Assembly: GCF_002149035.1 (NCBI RefSeq)
Contig: NZ_NGFP01000011.1
Span: forward strand, 1 to 43,076
Reading direction: 5' to 3'
Length of the DNA stretch: 43,076 nucleotides
Origin: Streptosporangium minutum
GTDB lineage: Bacteria > Actinomycetota > Actinomycetes > Streptosporangiales > Streptosporangiaceae
Both the position numbers and the translations under genes were made by a program. Positions within the stretch are counted from its first letter, which is position 1; each line of letters starts with the position of its first letter. Shown in pieces: positions 23,909 to 31,308 of this stretch. The notes under the pieces were generated by a model. That model worked only from the letters and a program-made list of their open reading frames with translations, searched no databases and had not been told where the DNA came from.

Positions 23909-25291
23909 TCAATCTACGTGGGTCAGATACGCGGCGGCTCGCGCGTCCAGCTCAGCGACCGCCGATATCCCGCGGCGCCGGTATGGGGAGAGAAGGTTGC
24001 GCATGTCAACGACCGCTTGCCGTGCCCGCCCTGAGTAGATGCCCTCCTCCATTGCGTCCAGAGCGGTGCTCCAAGTGGCACACGCCTCTTCCACGCCACC
24101 GGTGGCGACCTGCGTCGCTCCCAGGTATCCGAGCGTCACTACGTGCGTGCGGCGGAAGGCGTCCCCTCGGGTCCGGACACTGCGTCGAAACTGGCGGATA
24201 GCGCCCTGGCGGTCACCGCAGTCCCGCAAGGTACATGCGGTCTCGTGCGCCAGCGATGCTTCCCCGAAGAAGAACGTGCGCTGCGGTTCTTCGATGTCCA
24301 CGCCGGCTGAGGCGAGATCGTCCTCAGCCCTCAGCAGGGCCTTGGCCGCTGCCTGTTTGCTGCCGCTCGCGGCCAGAGCGCGGGCGTGAACGACGCTGAG
24401 CAGCGCCCGCTCTCGGGGCGTGGCCATGGCATAGCGCCGGCCCTGCACGGAGGCCGTTGACAGATCGAGGCCCTGCGCGAAGAACCCGAGGTCGATGGCT
24501 TGATGCGCCATGGCGCGCAGGATGTGACCAGTCAACGGCGCATTGTCAGCACGAGCGGCCAGCTTCACGCCCAAGATGAAGTATCGCTGTGCCAGAGCGT
24601 GTTCGCCGTTGTCAAACCCCATCCAACCTGAAAGGTAGGCCAGCTCCGCGGCGGCGGAGAACATGTCACGCCGTACCTGTTCATCGGGAAACGTCCCGTG
24701 CAGGAAAGCAGCGACGTCCGACTGTAGGTACTGCACCAGGGCCTTCCTGCCGTGACCGCCGCCGCGTCGCTGATCGATCCGGGAGAAGGCCGCGGTGAGC
24801 TCCTGAACGGTCGCCACATCACCGCACCCGACACGCTGGCGTTTCGTCGGCGCGGGCGGCTGCCCCGCCATCTTCTCCCACCACCCCTGGCCTGGCAGGG
24901 CGAGGGCGGCCACGGAGTACACCGCACCGCTCAGAAGGCTTCTGCGGTCTGAGTCCACGTCCGTTCTCCCCAGGTCGGTCAGCGCGATCAACGGATCGAC
25001 GCGCCACTCCAGCGCTTCCTGCACCGGCGCATTGGGAACTGCGAACCCGAGCTCATCTGGTGTGACGACACGCTTCAGACGACGGGACAGCGCCTGACAC
25101 AAGATTATGGGTGCCGCGCCTGACGCCTTTGTCCCTGCGACCCACATGCTGATGTGGGAACGGCCGATGCACGCGTAATCGAGCAGGTTGCTCTCCTGGG
25201 CGACACGGTTGAACGCGCTCGCTGCTTGGGCCCGTGACCAGCCCGCCTCCTGGATAAGGATGGCAAGTCGCTCATTTCGTTCGCGCGCCAT
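23909..25291 (-). CDS. XRE-type HTH regulator with TPR-like C-terminal region
   Basis: A 460-residue protein with an N-terminal HTH (ERLAILIQEAGWSRAQAASAFNRVAQE...YACIGRSHISMWVAGTK) followed by a linker and a helical region rich in A/L repeats (about residues 170-440) typical of TPR-containing actinomycete regulators. Many such proteins sense small peptides or act in development; nothing here shows which. ATG 25291 is chosen because GGAGG sits six bases upstream; starts at 25306 and 25327 lack one. It is divergent from a small gene, and a repeated element lies between them. It may control the RiPP genes 2 kb away, by proximity only. Confidence 0.8.
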   Translation of the reverse strand: MARERNERLAILIQEAGWSRAQAASAFNRVAQESNLLDYACIGRSHISMWVAGTKASGAAPIILCQALSRRLKRVVTPDELGFAVPNAPVQEALEWRVDPLIALTDLGRTDVDSDRRSLLSGAVYSVAALALPGQGWWEKMAGQPPAPTKRQRVGCGDVATVQELTAAFSRIDQRRGGGHGRKALVQYLQSDVAAFLHGTFPDEQVRRDMFSAAAELAYLSGWMGFDNGEHALAQRYFILGVKLAARADNAPLTGHILRAMAHQAIDLGFFAQGLDLSTASVQGRRYAMATPRERALLSVVHARALAASGSKQAAAKALLRAEDDLASAGVDIEEPQRTFFFGEASLAHETACTLRDCGDRQGAIRQFRRSVRTRGDAFRRTHVVTLGYLGATQVATGGVEEACATWSTALDAMEEGIYSGRARQAVVDMRNLLSPYRRRGISAVAELDARAAAYLTHVD

Positions 25292-25315
25292 AATGCGCCT
25301 CCGCATGTCAAACGG

Positions 25316-25474
25316 ATCTTTGACCACTTTGATCGACCTGCGTCTGCGGTAAATCCAGCTCCCGCGTTGTGCTGATCACCATAGTCGCCGGCATCGGCGC
25401 TCTTAAGACGAATGACCAGAAGTCCCTTAGCCCGAACTCAACAAACAATCTTTGACCACTTTGACCACCCTGCG
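25316..25474. promoter_or_regulatory. Pair of 27-bp direct repeats built on TTTGACCAC
   Basis: ATCTTTGACCACTTTGA followed by a variable tetranucleotide and CCTGCG occurs at 25316-25342 and 25448-25474 (24 of 27 equal, 132 bp apart). The right copy contains TTTGACCAC twice in tandem. Both lie between the XRE-TPR gene and the divergent small gene, so they look like operators. TTGACC could also serve as -35 elements. Confidence 0.5.
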
Positions 25475-25523
25475 GCCCTTGACCCCATCCTTAACCTGCC
25501 CTGGTCTCCGTAATTTGAGCAGC

Positions 25524-25916
25524 GTGGATGACGAGCGCGCCGCCCTCGAGCGGCCACAGACACCGGCCGAGATGCGGCCACCCACCGTATGTCGTGCCGA
25601 GGAAATGGCACTCGTACTCGCACGCCAACACGACATCGTCGCTGACGTTCACCAGCTCACCTCTGGCCGTGCGCTGGTGTCGGTGCGCCGCGGGCTACTC
25701 GTCTACGTAGACGACGAGAACTACAGATGGACCAGCCCGGACAGCAGCCAGCGCGGCGGACCGCTACTCACCTACGCATCGCAGCCGACCAGCGCCGCCG
25801 GGCGGGTCGCTCAGCACTACGCGATGCTGCGTGACTTCCCTGCTGATGAGCTGCTGGGCAGCCGTCTGCCGCTGCTCGCTGATGTGCTCCTGGCTCATCA
25901 TGTCTGCCCCATCTGA
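25524..25916 (+). CDS. Hypothetical protein, divergent from the XRE-TPR regulator
   Basis: A 130-residue protein without a recognised family. The GTG start is directly preceded by TAATTT (25511-25516) at seven bases, a leaderless promoter; a longer frame begins at TTG 25452. The product is mixed alpha/beta: AEEMALVLARQHDIVADVHQ, then RALVSVRRGLLVYVDDENYRW, and ends LADVLLAHHVCPI. Similar small proteins often accompany XRE-TPR regulators in actinomycetes; that is a general impression, not a match. Confidence 0.6.
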   Translation: MDDERAALERPQTPAEMRPPTVCRAEEMALVLARQHDIVADVHQLTSGRALVSVRRGLLVYVDDENYRWTSPDSSQRGGPLLTYASQPTSAAGRVAQHYAMLRDFPADELLGSRLPLLADVLLAHHVCPI

Positions 25917-26079
25917 ACTGCGGAGCTGTAGGCCGATGAGACGCCGTACGGATGCCTTGCAACGCGCAGTCGGGGCCGTTTCACACAGCACGCTCGGAAC
26001 ACTTTTCCCGCCAAACAGGTGGACCCGCCTGGCGCTTGCCACGTCCGGACGGGCCCTTGGTCGGATGGAGGTCCGATCC

Positions 26080-26304
26080 ATGGAAGATGGTAGATCCACG
26101 CCGCCCGAGTCCGCGAGCCCCATGATTCCAGGCTGGCGACTGATCCTCAGCGACATGGGACGCCTCTGGGCCGTCCGCGAAAAGGCGTTCCCCTCAGGCG
26201 CGTTGCGTGCCGGAGCGGAACCCACCGTGGACGCCGACACGGCCGGCGAGCTGGAGGCCGAGGTCGAACGGCAGGAGAAAATCGCCAGGCAGGTGGTCTC
26301 GTGA
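26080..26304 (+). CDS. Small hypothetical protein
   Basis: 74 residues from an ATG eight bases after GGAGG. It contains GWRLILSDMGRLWAVREKAF and TVDADTAGELEAEVERQE, a pattern I associate with small actinomycete proteins found next to XRE regulators (a tryptophan-rich strand then VDAD and an acidic helix). Function unknown. Its stop overlaps the GTG of the next gene (GTGA), so the two are probably co-translated. A longer frame reaching back to 25936 is possible. Confidence 0.6.
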   Translation: MEDGRSTPPESASPMIPGWRLILSDMGRLWAVREKAFPSGALRAGAEPTVDADTAGELEAEVERQEKIARQVVS

Positions 26305-26633
26305 CCGAGCAGCCCCGCACACCCGGACGACACCGCGCCGGCCTGTCGTCCGCCACCGTATATCGCCGCCTGTGGGACGGCCCGTCCCGCGCCGCCGCGC
26401 CGTCCCATCCTCGGGCGGCCCGAGGTAGACAACCTGTTCACACATCGGAGAGATCGTTGAACTTCAGATGCATCGGGAACATCGCCTTCATCATCGGCAC
26501 CCTGGCGTTCGCCGCATGGGTCGTAAGCTCACCAGCCTCAATACCGACGCCCGCCCTCGCGGGGATGATTGTGCTGTGCGCGGTGGGCTTGATCGCGACG
26601 TTTCTCCCCCTCATTCATAGGCGATCCCGGTAA
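26301..26633 (+). CDS. Small putative membrane protein
   Basis: 110 residues starting at a GTG that overlaps the previous stop. The first 55 residues are polar and Arg/Pro-rich; the last part has two membrane segments (IGNIAFIIGTLAFAAWVV and LAGMIVLCAVGLIATFLPLI). Alternatively translation begins at TTG 26457, which has GGAGAG four bases upstream, giving only the two-helix part. No family recognised. Confidence 0.5.
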   Translation: MTEQPRTPGRHRAGLSSATVYRRLWDGPSRAAAPSHPRAARGRQPVHTSERSLNFRCIGNIAFIIGTLAFAAWVVSSPASIPTPALAGMIVLCAVGLIATFLPLIHRRSR

Positions 26634-26909
26634 CAGAGCGCTTCGCCGATCCCCGACTGTGCCACTGCATCAGGGCCCGCAGACCTCGACGAGCTGCGCG
26701 CGCTGATGGCCGCCGCTGAACCCTGGCGGGCCTCGTCTTCCCTCACCGGCTGGCCCACTTCCCACCCCCGCCGGCGAGGCCCGCCAGGCACAACCCCGTG
26801 GCCACGAGTCGAACCGTCCTTCATCCCCGCGGGGTGCGCGGAGGGCGACGACCCTCTCGTGGCCACGGGCACCACGACCCCTTCCCCCTTCATGAAAGGA
26901 ACGCACGAG
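26634..26909 (+). promoter_or_regulatory. Leader region of the RiPP cluster with two long stem-loops
   Basis: Two perfect 14-bp inverted repeats stand one after the other: 26722-26735 with 26775-26788 (arm CCTGGCGGGCCTCG), and 26795-26808 with 26856-26869 (arm CCCGTGGCCACGAG). Loops are 39 and 47 nt. The second ends about 40 bp before the radical SAM start. No gene is convincing here, although one frame is open and continuous with the radical SAM start. The structures could attenuate or stabilise the operon's mRNA. Confidence 0.55.
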
Positions 26910-28047
26910 ATGGAAGGACGATTAGAGTTCGATCGGTGGTTCGGCCGACCGGGGAACACTGGTCTTACAGCCGACCACGCTATGCAACCTCGATTGTGTG
27001 TACTGCTATCTGCCGTTCCGGCGCCTCCGTCGTGAGATGTCCCCCGAGGTCGCCCATGCTGTTGCCGCCTCGGCTGCGGCCCTGACCGACTCCAGCAGCC
27101 AACTGGACATCGTGTGGCACGGCGGAGAGCCCTTCACCCTGGGCCGGCGCAAGTTCGAGGAACTGCTCGCGCCGTTCGAGAAGCTGCGTCACGCGGGCCG
27201 GATCCAACACAGCGTGCAGACCAACGCCACCCTCATCGACAACGAGTGGTGCGACCTGCTCTCCCGGTACCAGATCCGCGTCGGCGTCAGTATCGACGGC
27301 CCGACGGCCCTGAACGCCCGGCGGGTGGATCTACGCGGCAGGCCTGCCGTCGACCGGGTCGTGCGCGGCATCGGCCGCCTGCGTGACCACGGCATCCGCT
27401 TCTCCCTGATCGCCGTCGTGGGGGCCGAAGGCATCGGGCAGCCCGAGTCGCTCCTGGACTTCCTCGCGAGCCTGGGGCCGCACACCATCGGCCTGAACGT
27501 GGAGGAGATGGAGGGCGTCAACAACCAGCGATGCGGGATCACCCGGGACCAGGCCGAGCGGTTCTGGAAGCGCGTCATGGACTGGCGCAGGACCCACAGT
27601 GAAGGGCCCGCGCTGCGGGAGCTCGAACGGCTCACCGATTACCTGCACCTTTCCCGCAGCGGGCAGAGCGACCAGTGGTGCAGATACGGCCTCGATCCGA
27701 TTCCGACAGTGTCGGTGGACGGAGACGTGGTGCTGGCATCGCCCGAGCTGGCCGGCATCAGCGACGACGCCTACGGCGACTTCGTTGCCGGGAACGTCCG
27801 CTCTCAGAGCATCGTCAGCATGTTGGACCAGGCGCACCGGCTGCGCTACGTCGCCGAGTTTATGACCGGCCTGTCCCGGTGTCAGGCGGAATGCGAGTTC
27901 TTCGACTTCTGCCGCGGCGCGCAGGCATGCAACCGCTACTTCGAGAACGGCAGCTTCGCCACCACGGAGACCGACTACTGCCGACTCACCCGTCAAGCCC
28001 TCATCACCGCTCTGTACACCTCAACCAAAAAGGAGATCGCGGCATGA
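26910..28047 (+). CDS. Radical SAM/SPASM peptide maturase (cyclophane-forming type), with a +1 frame discontinuity
   Basis: Translation should begin at ATG 26910 (AAAGGAA eight bases upstream), giving MEGRLEFDRWFGRP. The radical SAM part, GTLVLQPTTLCNLDCVYCYL, is one frame ahead: that frame has a stop at 26923-26925 and no ATG, GTG or TTG before the CxxxCxxC motif. Removing one G from the GGGG run at 26951-26954 joins both into a 378-residue protein with Cys25/Cys29/Cys32 for the [4Fe-4S] cluster, GGEP near residue 72, and SPASM cysteines at about 257, 324, 328, 334, 340 and 357. Such enzymes form carbon-carbon crosslinks in RiPP precursors. The style resembles AmcB-like cyclophane maturases (from memory, unverified). 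Two TTA codons (26922, 26965) flank the shift. The stop overlaps the precursor start. Confidence 0.8.
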
Positions 28048-28229
28048 CCATGCTGGAGTGCCTGACCACCACGGATGCGAAGGTGGTCGGCGACCTGATC
28101 GGCACCAGCACCCTCGAGAACCCCGACCCGACGCAGGCCGCCAAGTTCGACAACAAGCCGAGCTGGGACAACGGCAAGGGCGGATTCAACAACAAGCCGA
28201 GCTGGGACAACTGGAGCAAGAAAAAGTAG
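28044..28229 (+). CDS. RiPP precursor peptide with four aromatic-X-Asn motifs
   Basis: 61 residues; the ATG overlaps the maturase stop (ATGA). The leader (about residues 1-33, MTMLECLTTTDAKVVGDLIG then ENPDPTQAA) precedes a core with FDN, WDN, FNN and WDN, arranged as two repeats F(D/N)NKPSWDN separated by GKGG and ending WSKKK. Aromatic-X-Asn tripeptides are the preferred sites of three-residue cyclophane-forming radical SAM enzymes, which link the aromatic ring to the beta carbon of the third residue. Up to four rings are predicted. The repeats are near-identical in DNA too (26 of 27 bases, period 39 bp), so the core was duplicated recently. No protease or exporter gene is adjacent. Confidence 0.85.
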   Translation: MTMLECLTTTDAKVVGDLIGTSTLENPDPTQAAKFDNKPSWDNGKGGFNNKPSWDNWSKKK

Positions 28230-28236
28230 CAGACGA

Positions 28237-28270
28237 CCGTCGTGGGCGCGGCGCCCCGCGCCCACGACGG
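28237..28270 (+). terminator. Hairpin between precursor and pentapeptide-repeat gene
   Basis: A perfect 15-bp stem (28237-28251 with 28256-28270) and 4-nt loop, seven bases after the precursor stop and 21 bp before the next ATG. Probably a partial terminator or mRNA-stabilising end that raises precursor over downstream gene expression. Confidence 0.75.
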
Positions 28271-28291
28271 GACCATACGGAAGGCACGACA

Positions 28292-28954
28292 ATGGACACA
28301 CGCACCGTACGCCGGACGAGCGTTACGCTGCCCGACCTGTATGACACCGACCTGGACGAGGTCGATTCACTCGAAGGCGAGCACGGCAAGCTGCGCGACT
28401 TCCGATACGCCGACGCCCGTCTACGCGAGCTGCCCCTGTCGGGAACCCAGCTCATGGACGGACGCGTCACCGGCCTCACCACCCAGCGGGCCCGCCTGGA
28501 AGAGCTGCGTCTGCACTCGGTCGAGTTCTCCGGCTGCGACCTGTCCGGCCTCCGCTGGGAGGACAGCAAACTCTCCCGCGTCACGTTCACCGACTGCAAG
28601 ATGCTCGGCGCCATGTGGGCGAACGTCACGCTCGACGACGTGGTCTTCGAGCGGTGCAAGCTCGACCTCGCCGCCTTCACTCGCGTACGCGCCATCGGGG
28701 CAGTCATCTTCTCGTCCTGCTCCCTGCGTGAGGCGAGGTTCTCCGCACCCGACCTGAGTGACGTGGCGTTCGACGGGTGCGACCTGCACCTGACGGAGTT
28801 CGACGGCGGCACCTACCGTGACTGCGATCTGCGCGGCAACGACCTGTCCAGCCTTCGCGGCGTGAGCGCACTCAAGAAGATCATCATCGATCGGCCGCAG
28901 CTCCAGGGCCTCGCCCAGGCGTTCGCAGCCGAGCAGGAGATCACCTTCGATTAG
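28292..28954 (+). CDS. Pentapeptide-repeat protein
   Basis: A 220-residue protein made largely of pentapeptide repeats of the form A(D/N/C)LXX or similar with F/L at the centre: FRYADARLRELPLSGTQL, VEFSGCDLSGLRWEDSKLSR, VTFTDCKMLGAMWANVTLDD, VVFERCKLDLAAFTRV, ARFSAPDLSDVAFDGCDLHL, and TYRDCDLRGNDLSSL. These fold into right-handed quadrilateral helices. Some members (MfpA, Qnr, McbG, AlbG) protect DNA gyrase, and McbG and AlbG are immunity proteins of gyrase inhibitors. In this cluster it may be self-immunity, or a scaffold; that is inference. ATG 28292 has GGAAGG at seven bases. It follows the precursor behind a hairpin. Confidence 0.85.
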   Translation: MDTRTVRRTSVTLPDLYDTDLDEVDSLEGEHGKLRDFRYADARLRELPLSGTQLMDGRVTGLTTQRARLEELRLHSVEFSGCDLSGLRWEDSKLSRVTFTDCKMLGAMWANVTLDDVVFERCKLDLAAFTRVRAIGAVIFSSCSLREARFSAPDLSDVAFDGCDLHLTEFDGGTYRDCDLRGNDLSSLRGVSALKKIIIDRPQLQGLAQAFAAEQEITFD

Positions 28955-28981
28955 GACCTCGGCAATCAAGGAGGCGGAGAC

Positions 28982-29692
28982 ATGGGCGTACGGCTGCGGT
29001 TCGACCAGTTCAGCGACATCCATGGACGCATCGAGATCGGGCACGTCAGGCAGGCGGGCGACGCGCCGGGCTATGACGACGGCGTGGCCGTCGTCCCCCA
29101 GGGAGACTGGATACCCCTCAGCAGCGCGGAAGCCGACCGTCTCCGGCCCGACGCCGCCGCCCCACCCAACATGATGATCGAACTAGTTAGCCAGGATTTG
29201 CCGGTCTTCACCTCCGACGATCTCCAAGCCCGTGTGGACGCCGCGGCCACTCTCGACCCGCTGGGTGGCCGCTGGCCACGCAGGCGGCACGTCTCCACGC
29301 GCAGCCCGGCCGGGCTGCTCACCTCCACCGAGGACACGACGATCAGCCGCAGGATCGGACTGCACGTGGACAACTGGGATCGGCTGCCATACCCGGTCCG
29401 GCAAGACAGCCGCCGCCGGCTGTGCATCAACTTCGGGCCGGGAACCCGCTACCTCCTGGTCGGCGACCGGGACATCCTGGAGATCTGCAGGGCGCTCGGC
29501 CGTGACCAGGAGCAGCACTACCCGCACACCGACGACGTGCGTCAATACGTCGCCGACGGGCACCCCCTGCGATGCCTGCGCATCCACCTGGAGCCCGGCC
29601 AGGGATATATCGCACCCACCGAGCTCGCGCCGCACGACGGCTCCACAAGCGATATCCAGGCGTGGTCACTGGCGGCCTTCTGGCTGGGTTGA
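28982..29692 (+). CDS. Putative Fe(II)/2-oxoglutarate-type (double-stranded beta-helix) protein in the RiPP cluster
   Basis: 236 residues; GGAGG lies seven bases before the ATG. The central part reads RIGLHVDNWDRLP then RRRLCINFGPGTRYLLV, and the end LRIHLEPGQGYIAPTELAPHDGSTSDIQAWSLAAFWLG. HVD followed much later by PHDGST has the spacing and surroundings of the H-x-D...H iron triad of phytanoyl-CoA-type or cupin dioxygenases. The cofactor-binding arginine cannot be pinned down. It could hydroxylate the peptide after cyclisation. An alternative is a structural beta-helix without catalysis. It is the last gene of the cluster. Confidence 0.55.
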   Translation: MGVRLRFDQFSDIHGRIEIGHVRQAGDAPGYDDGVAVVPQGDWIPLSSAEADRLRPDAAAPPNMMIELVSQDLPVFTSDDLQARVDAAATLDPLGGRWPRRRHVSTRSPAGLLTSTEDTTISRRIGLHVDNWDRLPYPVRQDSRRRLCINFGPGTRYLLVGDRDILEICRALGRDQEQHYPHTDDVRQYVADGHPLRCLRIHLEPGQGYIAPTELAPHDGSTSDIQAWSLAAFWLG

Positions 29693-29796
29693 GAACGCAA
29701 AAGAGCGCCCCGCCCCTCCCTTGATGGGAGACACCGTTGGCGAATTGATCACTTTGGCGCAGCACACCAGGCCGAGGGCCGCGAAGTGCGAGGTTC

Positions 29797-31011
29797 TCAC
29801 CGCACCGGCAGGCCGGTGACCGCGCGGCCGATGATCAACCGCTGGATCTCCGACGTCCCCTCGAAGATGGTGAAGATCTTGGCGTCCCGGTGGAAGCGTT
29901 CGACCGGGTGGTCGCGGGTGTAGCCGGCTCCGCCGAGGATCTGGATGGCCTGTTCGGTGACCCAGACCGCCGCCTCGCCCGCCACCAGTTTGCACATCGA
30001 GCCCTCGGCCTGGCCGAAGGCGCGGTTGTTGCGGGCCATCCAGGCCGCGCGCCAGGTCATCAGGCGGGCGATGTCGACGCGGGTGGCCATGTCGGCCAGC
30101 AGGAAGGCGATCGCCTGGTTCTCGCCGATCCTGCGGCCGAACTGCTCGCGCTCCCGGGCGTAGTCACGGGCGTACTCGTATCCCGCGCGGGCGATGCCCA
30201 CCGCCATCGCCGCCACCGACGGGCGGGTGGTCTCGAAGGTCCGCATCGCGGCCTGCTCGCCGGCGCGCTCGCCGGAGCGGACGCGTGCCAGCCTGGCGTC
30301 GAGCTTCTCCCTGCCGCCGAGCAGGCACGAGCCGGGCACGCGCACGTTGTCGAGGATCACCTCGGCGGTGTGGGAGGCGCGGATGCCGTGCTTGCTGAAC
30401 TTGCGCCCCATCGCGAGCCCGGGCGTGCCGGGAGGGATGACGAAGGAGGCCTGGCCCCGGGTGCCCAGCGAGGGGTCCACCGAGGCGACGACGACGTGGA
30501 CGTCGGCGATGCCGCCGTTGGTGGCCCAGGTCTTCACGCCGTTGATGATCCAGTCGTCGCCGGAGGGGACGGCGCGGGTGCGGATGGCCCCCACGTCGGA
30601 GCCGGCGTCGGGTTCGGAGGCGCAGAACGCGCCGAGCCTGACGTCGTCGGGGGTGCCGAACATCTGCGGCAGCCACTCCCCCATCTGCTCGGGGGTACCG
30701 CCCGCGGACAGGGCCGCGGCGGCGAGACCGGTGCCGACGATGGACAGGCCGATCCCCGCGTCTCCCCAGAAGAGCTCCTCGAAGGCCACCGTCAGGCCGA
30801 GGCCGCTCGGTTCGAACCACTGCTGGGCGAAGAAGTCGAGCGAGTAGAGCCCGATCTTGGCGGCCTCCTGGATGACCGGCCAGGGCGTCTCCTCGCGCTC
30901 GTCCCATTCGGCGCCGGCCGGGCGGACGACGGAGCGGGCGAAGTCGTGCACCCAGTCGCGCACCTCTCGCACGTCGTCGCTCAACTCCGGGCAGAAGCCG
31001 GTCTCGCTCAT
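29797..31011 (-). CDS. Acyl-CoA dehydrogenase
   Basis: A 404-residue FAD enzyme of the medium/short-chain family. The three domains are present: an N-terminal helical bundle, the beta domain with FCASEPDAGSDVGAIRTRAV and IINGVKTWATNGG, and the C-terminal bundle with REREQFGRRIGENQAI and ILGGAGYTRDHPVERFHRDAKIFTIFEGTSEIQRLII. The catalytic Glu is in FEGTSEIQ. It removes two hydrogens from an acyl-CoA in beta-oxidation or branched-chain catabolism. GGAGGAG precedes the ATG and a palindrome that looks like a repressor site lies 20 bp upstream. Confidence 0.93.
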   Translation of the reverse strand: MSETGFCPELSDDVREVRDWVHDFARSVVRPAGAEWDEREETPWPVIQEAAKIGLYSLDFFAQQWFEPSGLGLTVAFEELFWGDAGIGLSIVGTGLAAAALSAGGTPEQMGEWLPQMFGTPDDVRLGAFCASEPDAGSDVGAIRTRAVPSGDDWIINGVKTWATNGGIADVHVVVASVDPSLGTRGQASFVIPPGTPGLAMGRKFSKHGIRASHTAEVILDNVRVPGSCLLGGREKLDARLARVRSGERAGEQAAMRTFETTRPSVAAMAVGIARAGYEYARDYAREREQFGRRIGENQAIAFLLADMATRVDIARLMTWRAAWMARNNRAFGQAEGSMCKLVAGEAAVWVTEQAIQILGGAGYTRDHPVERFHRDAKIFTIFEGTSEIQRLIIGRAVTGLPVR

Positions 31012-31031
31012 CGTGCACTCCTCCCAGAAAG

Positions 31032-31046
31032 CGTTACCACCGGTAA
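31032..31046. promoter_or_regulatory. Palindromic operator GTTACC-ACC-GGTAAC
   Basis: A perfect inverted repeat with a 3-bp centre located 21 bp before the acyl-CoA dehydrogenase start. GGTAAC/GTTACC arms are common for TetR-type repressors of fatty acid and acyl-CoA catabolism in actinomycetes. The regulator is not in this window. Confidence 0.6.
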
Positions 31047-31308
31047 CACCCCCTACTTTACCGACGGGCGGCCCCCTCCGCGCAACCCGTGACGGACGCG
31101 CGCCTACGGGGTACGGCCGGCACCGGCGAGGAGAAGCTGTCCGGTCGCGTCATGGACGCCGTGCTGAACGAGACGGCCGGGGTCATGGCGGGGCCCGGCG
31201 GCGGCCCCGTGGGCTACGTAGGCACCGCCGGCCGTACGGCGCGGCTGCCCCCGCACACCGCCGGCCTCTCGCGGTACGGTGAGGCCGGGCCGCGCGCCGT
31301 ACCCGCGA

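Noticed and set aside
26634..26909. Coding region continuous with the radical SAM start
   Set aside because: One frame is open, but the composition is proline-rich, the two long inverted repeats explain the sequence better, and a good ribosome binding site precedes ATG 26910.
26998..28047. Radical SAM gene starting at GTG 26998
   Set aside because: That start lies inside the CxxxCxxC motif and would remove two of the three cluster cysteines; it has no ribosome binding site.
23909..29692. Integrated mobile element carrying the RiPP cluster
   Set aside because: No integrase, transposase, direct-repeat boundary or tRNA target was found around it; the tRNA-like region is 10 kb away.
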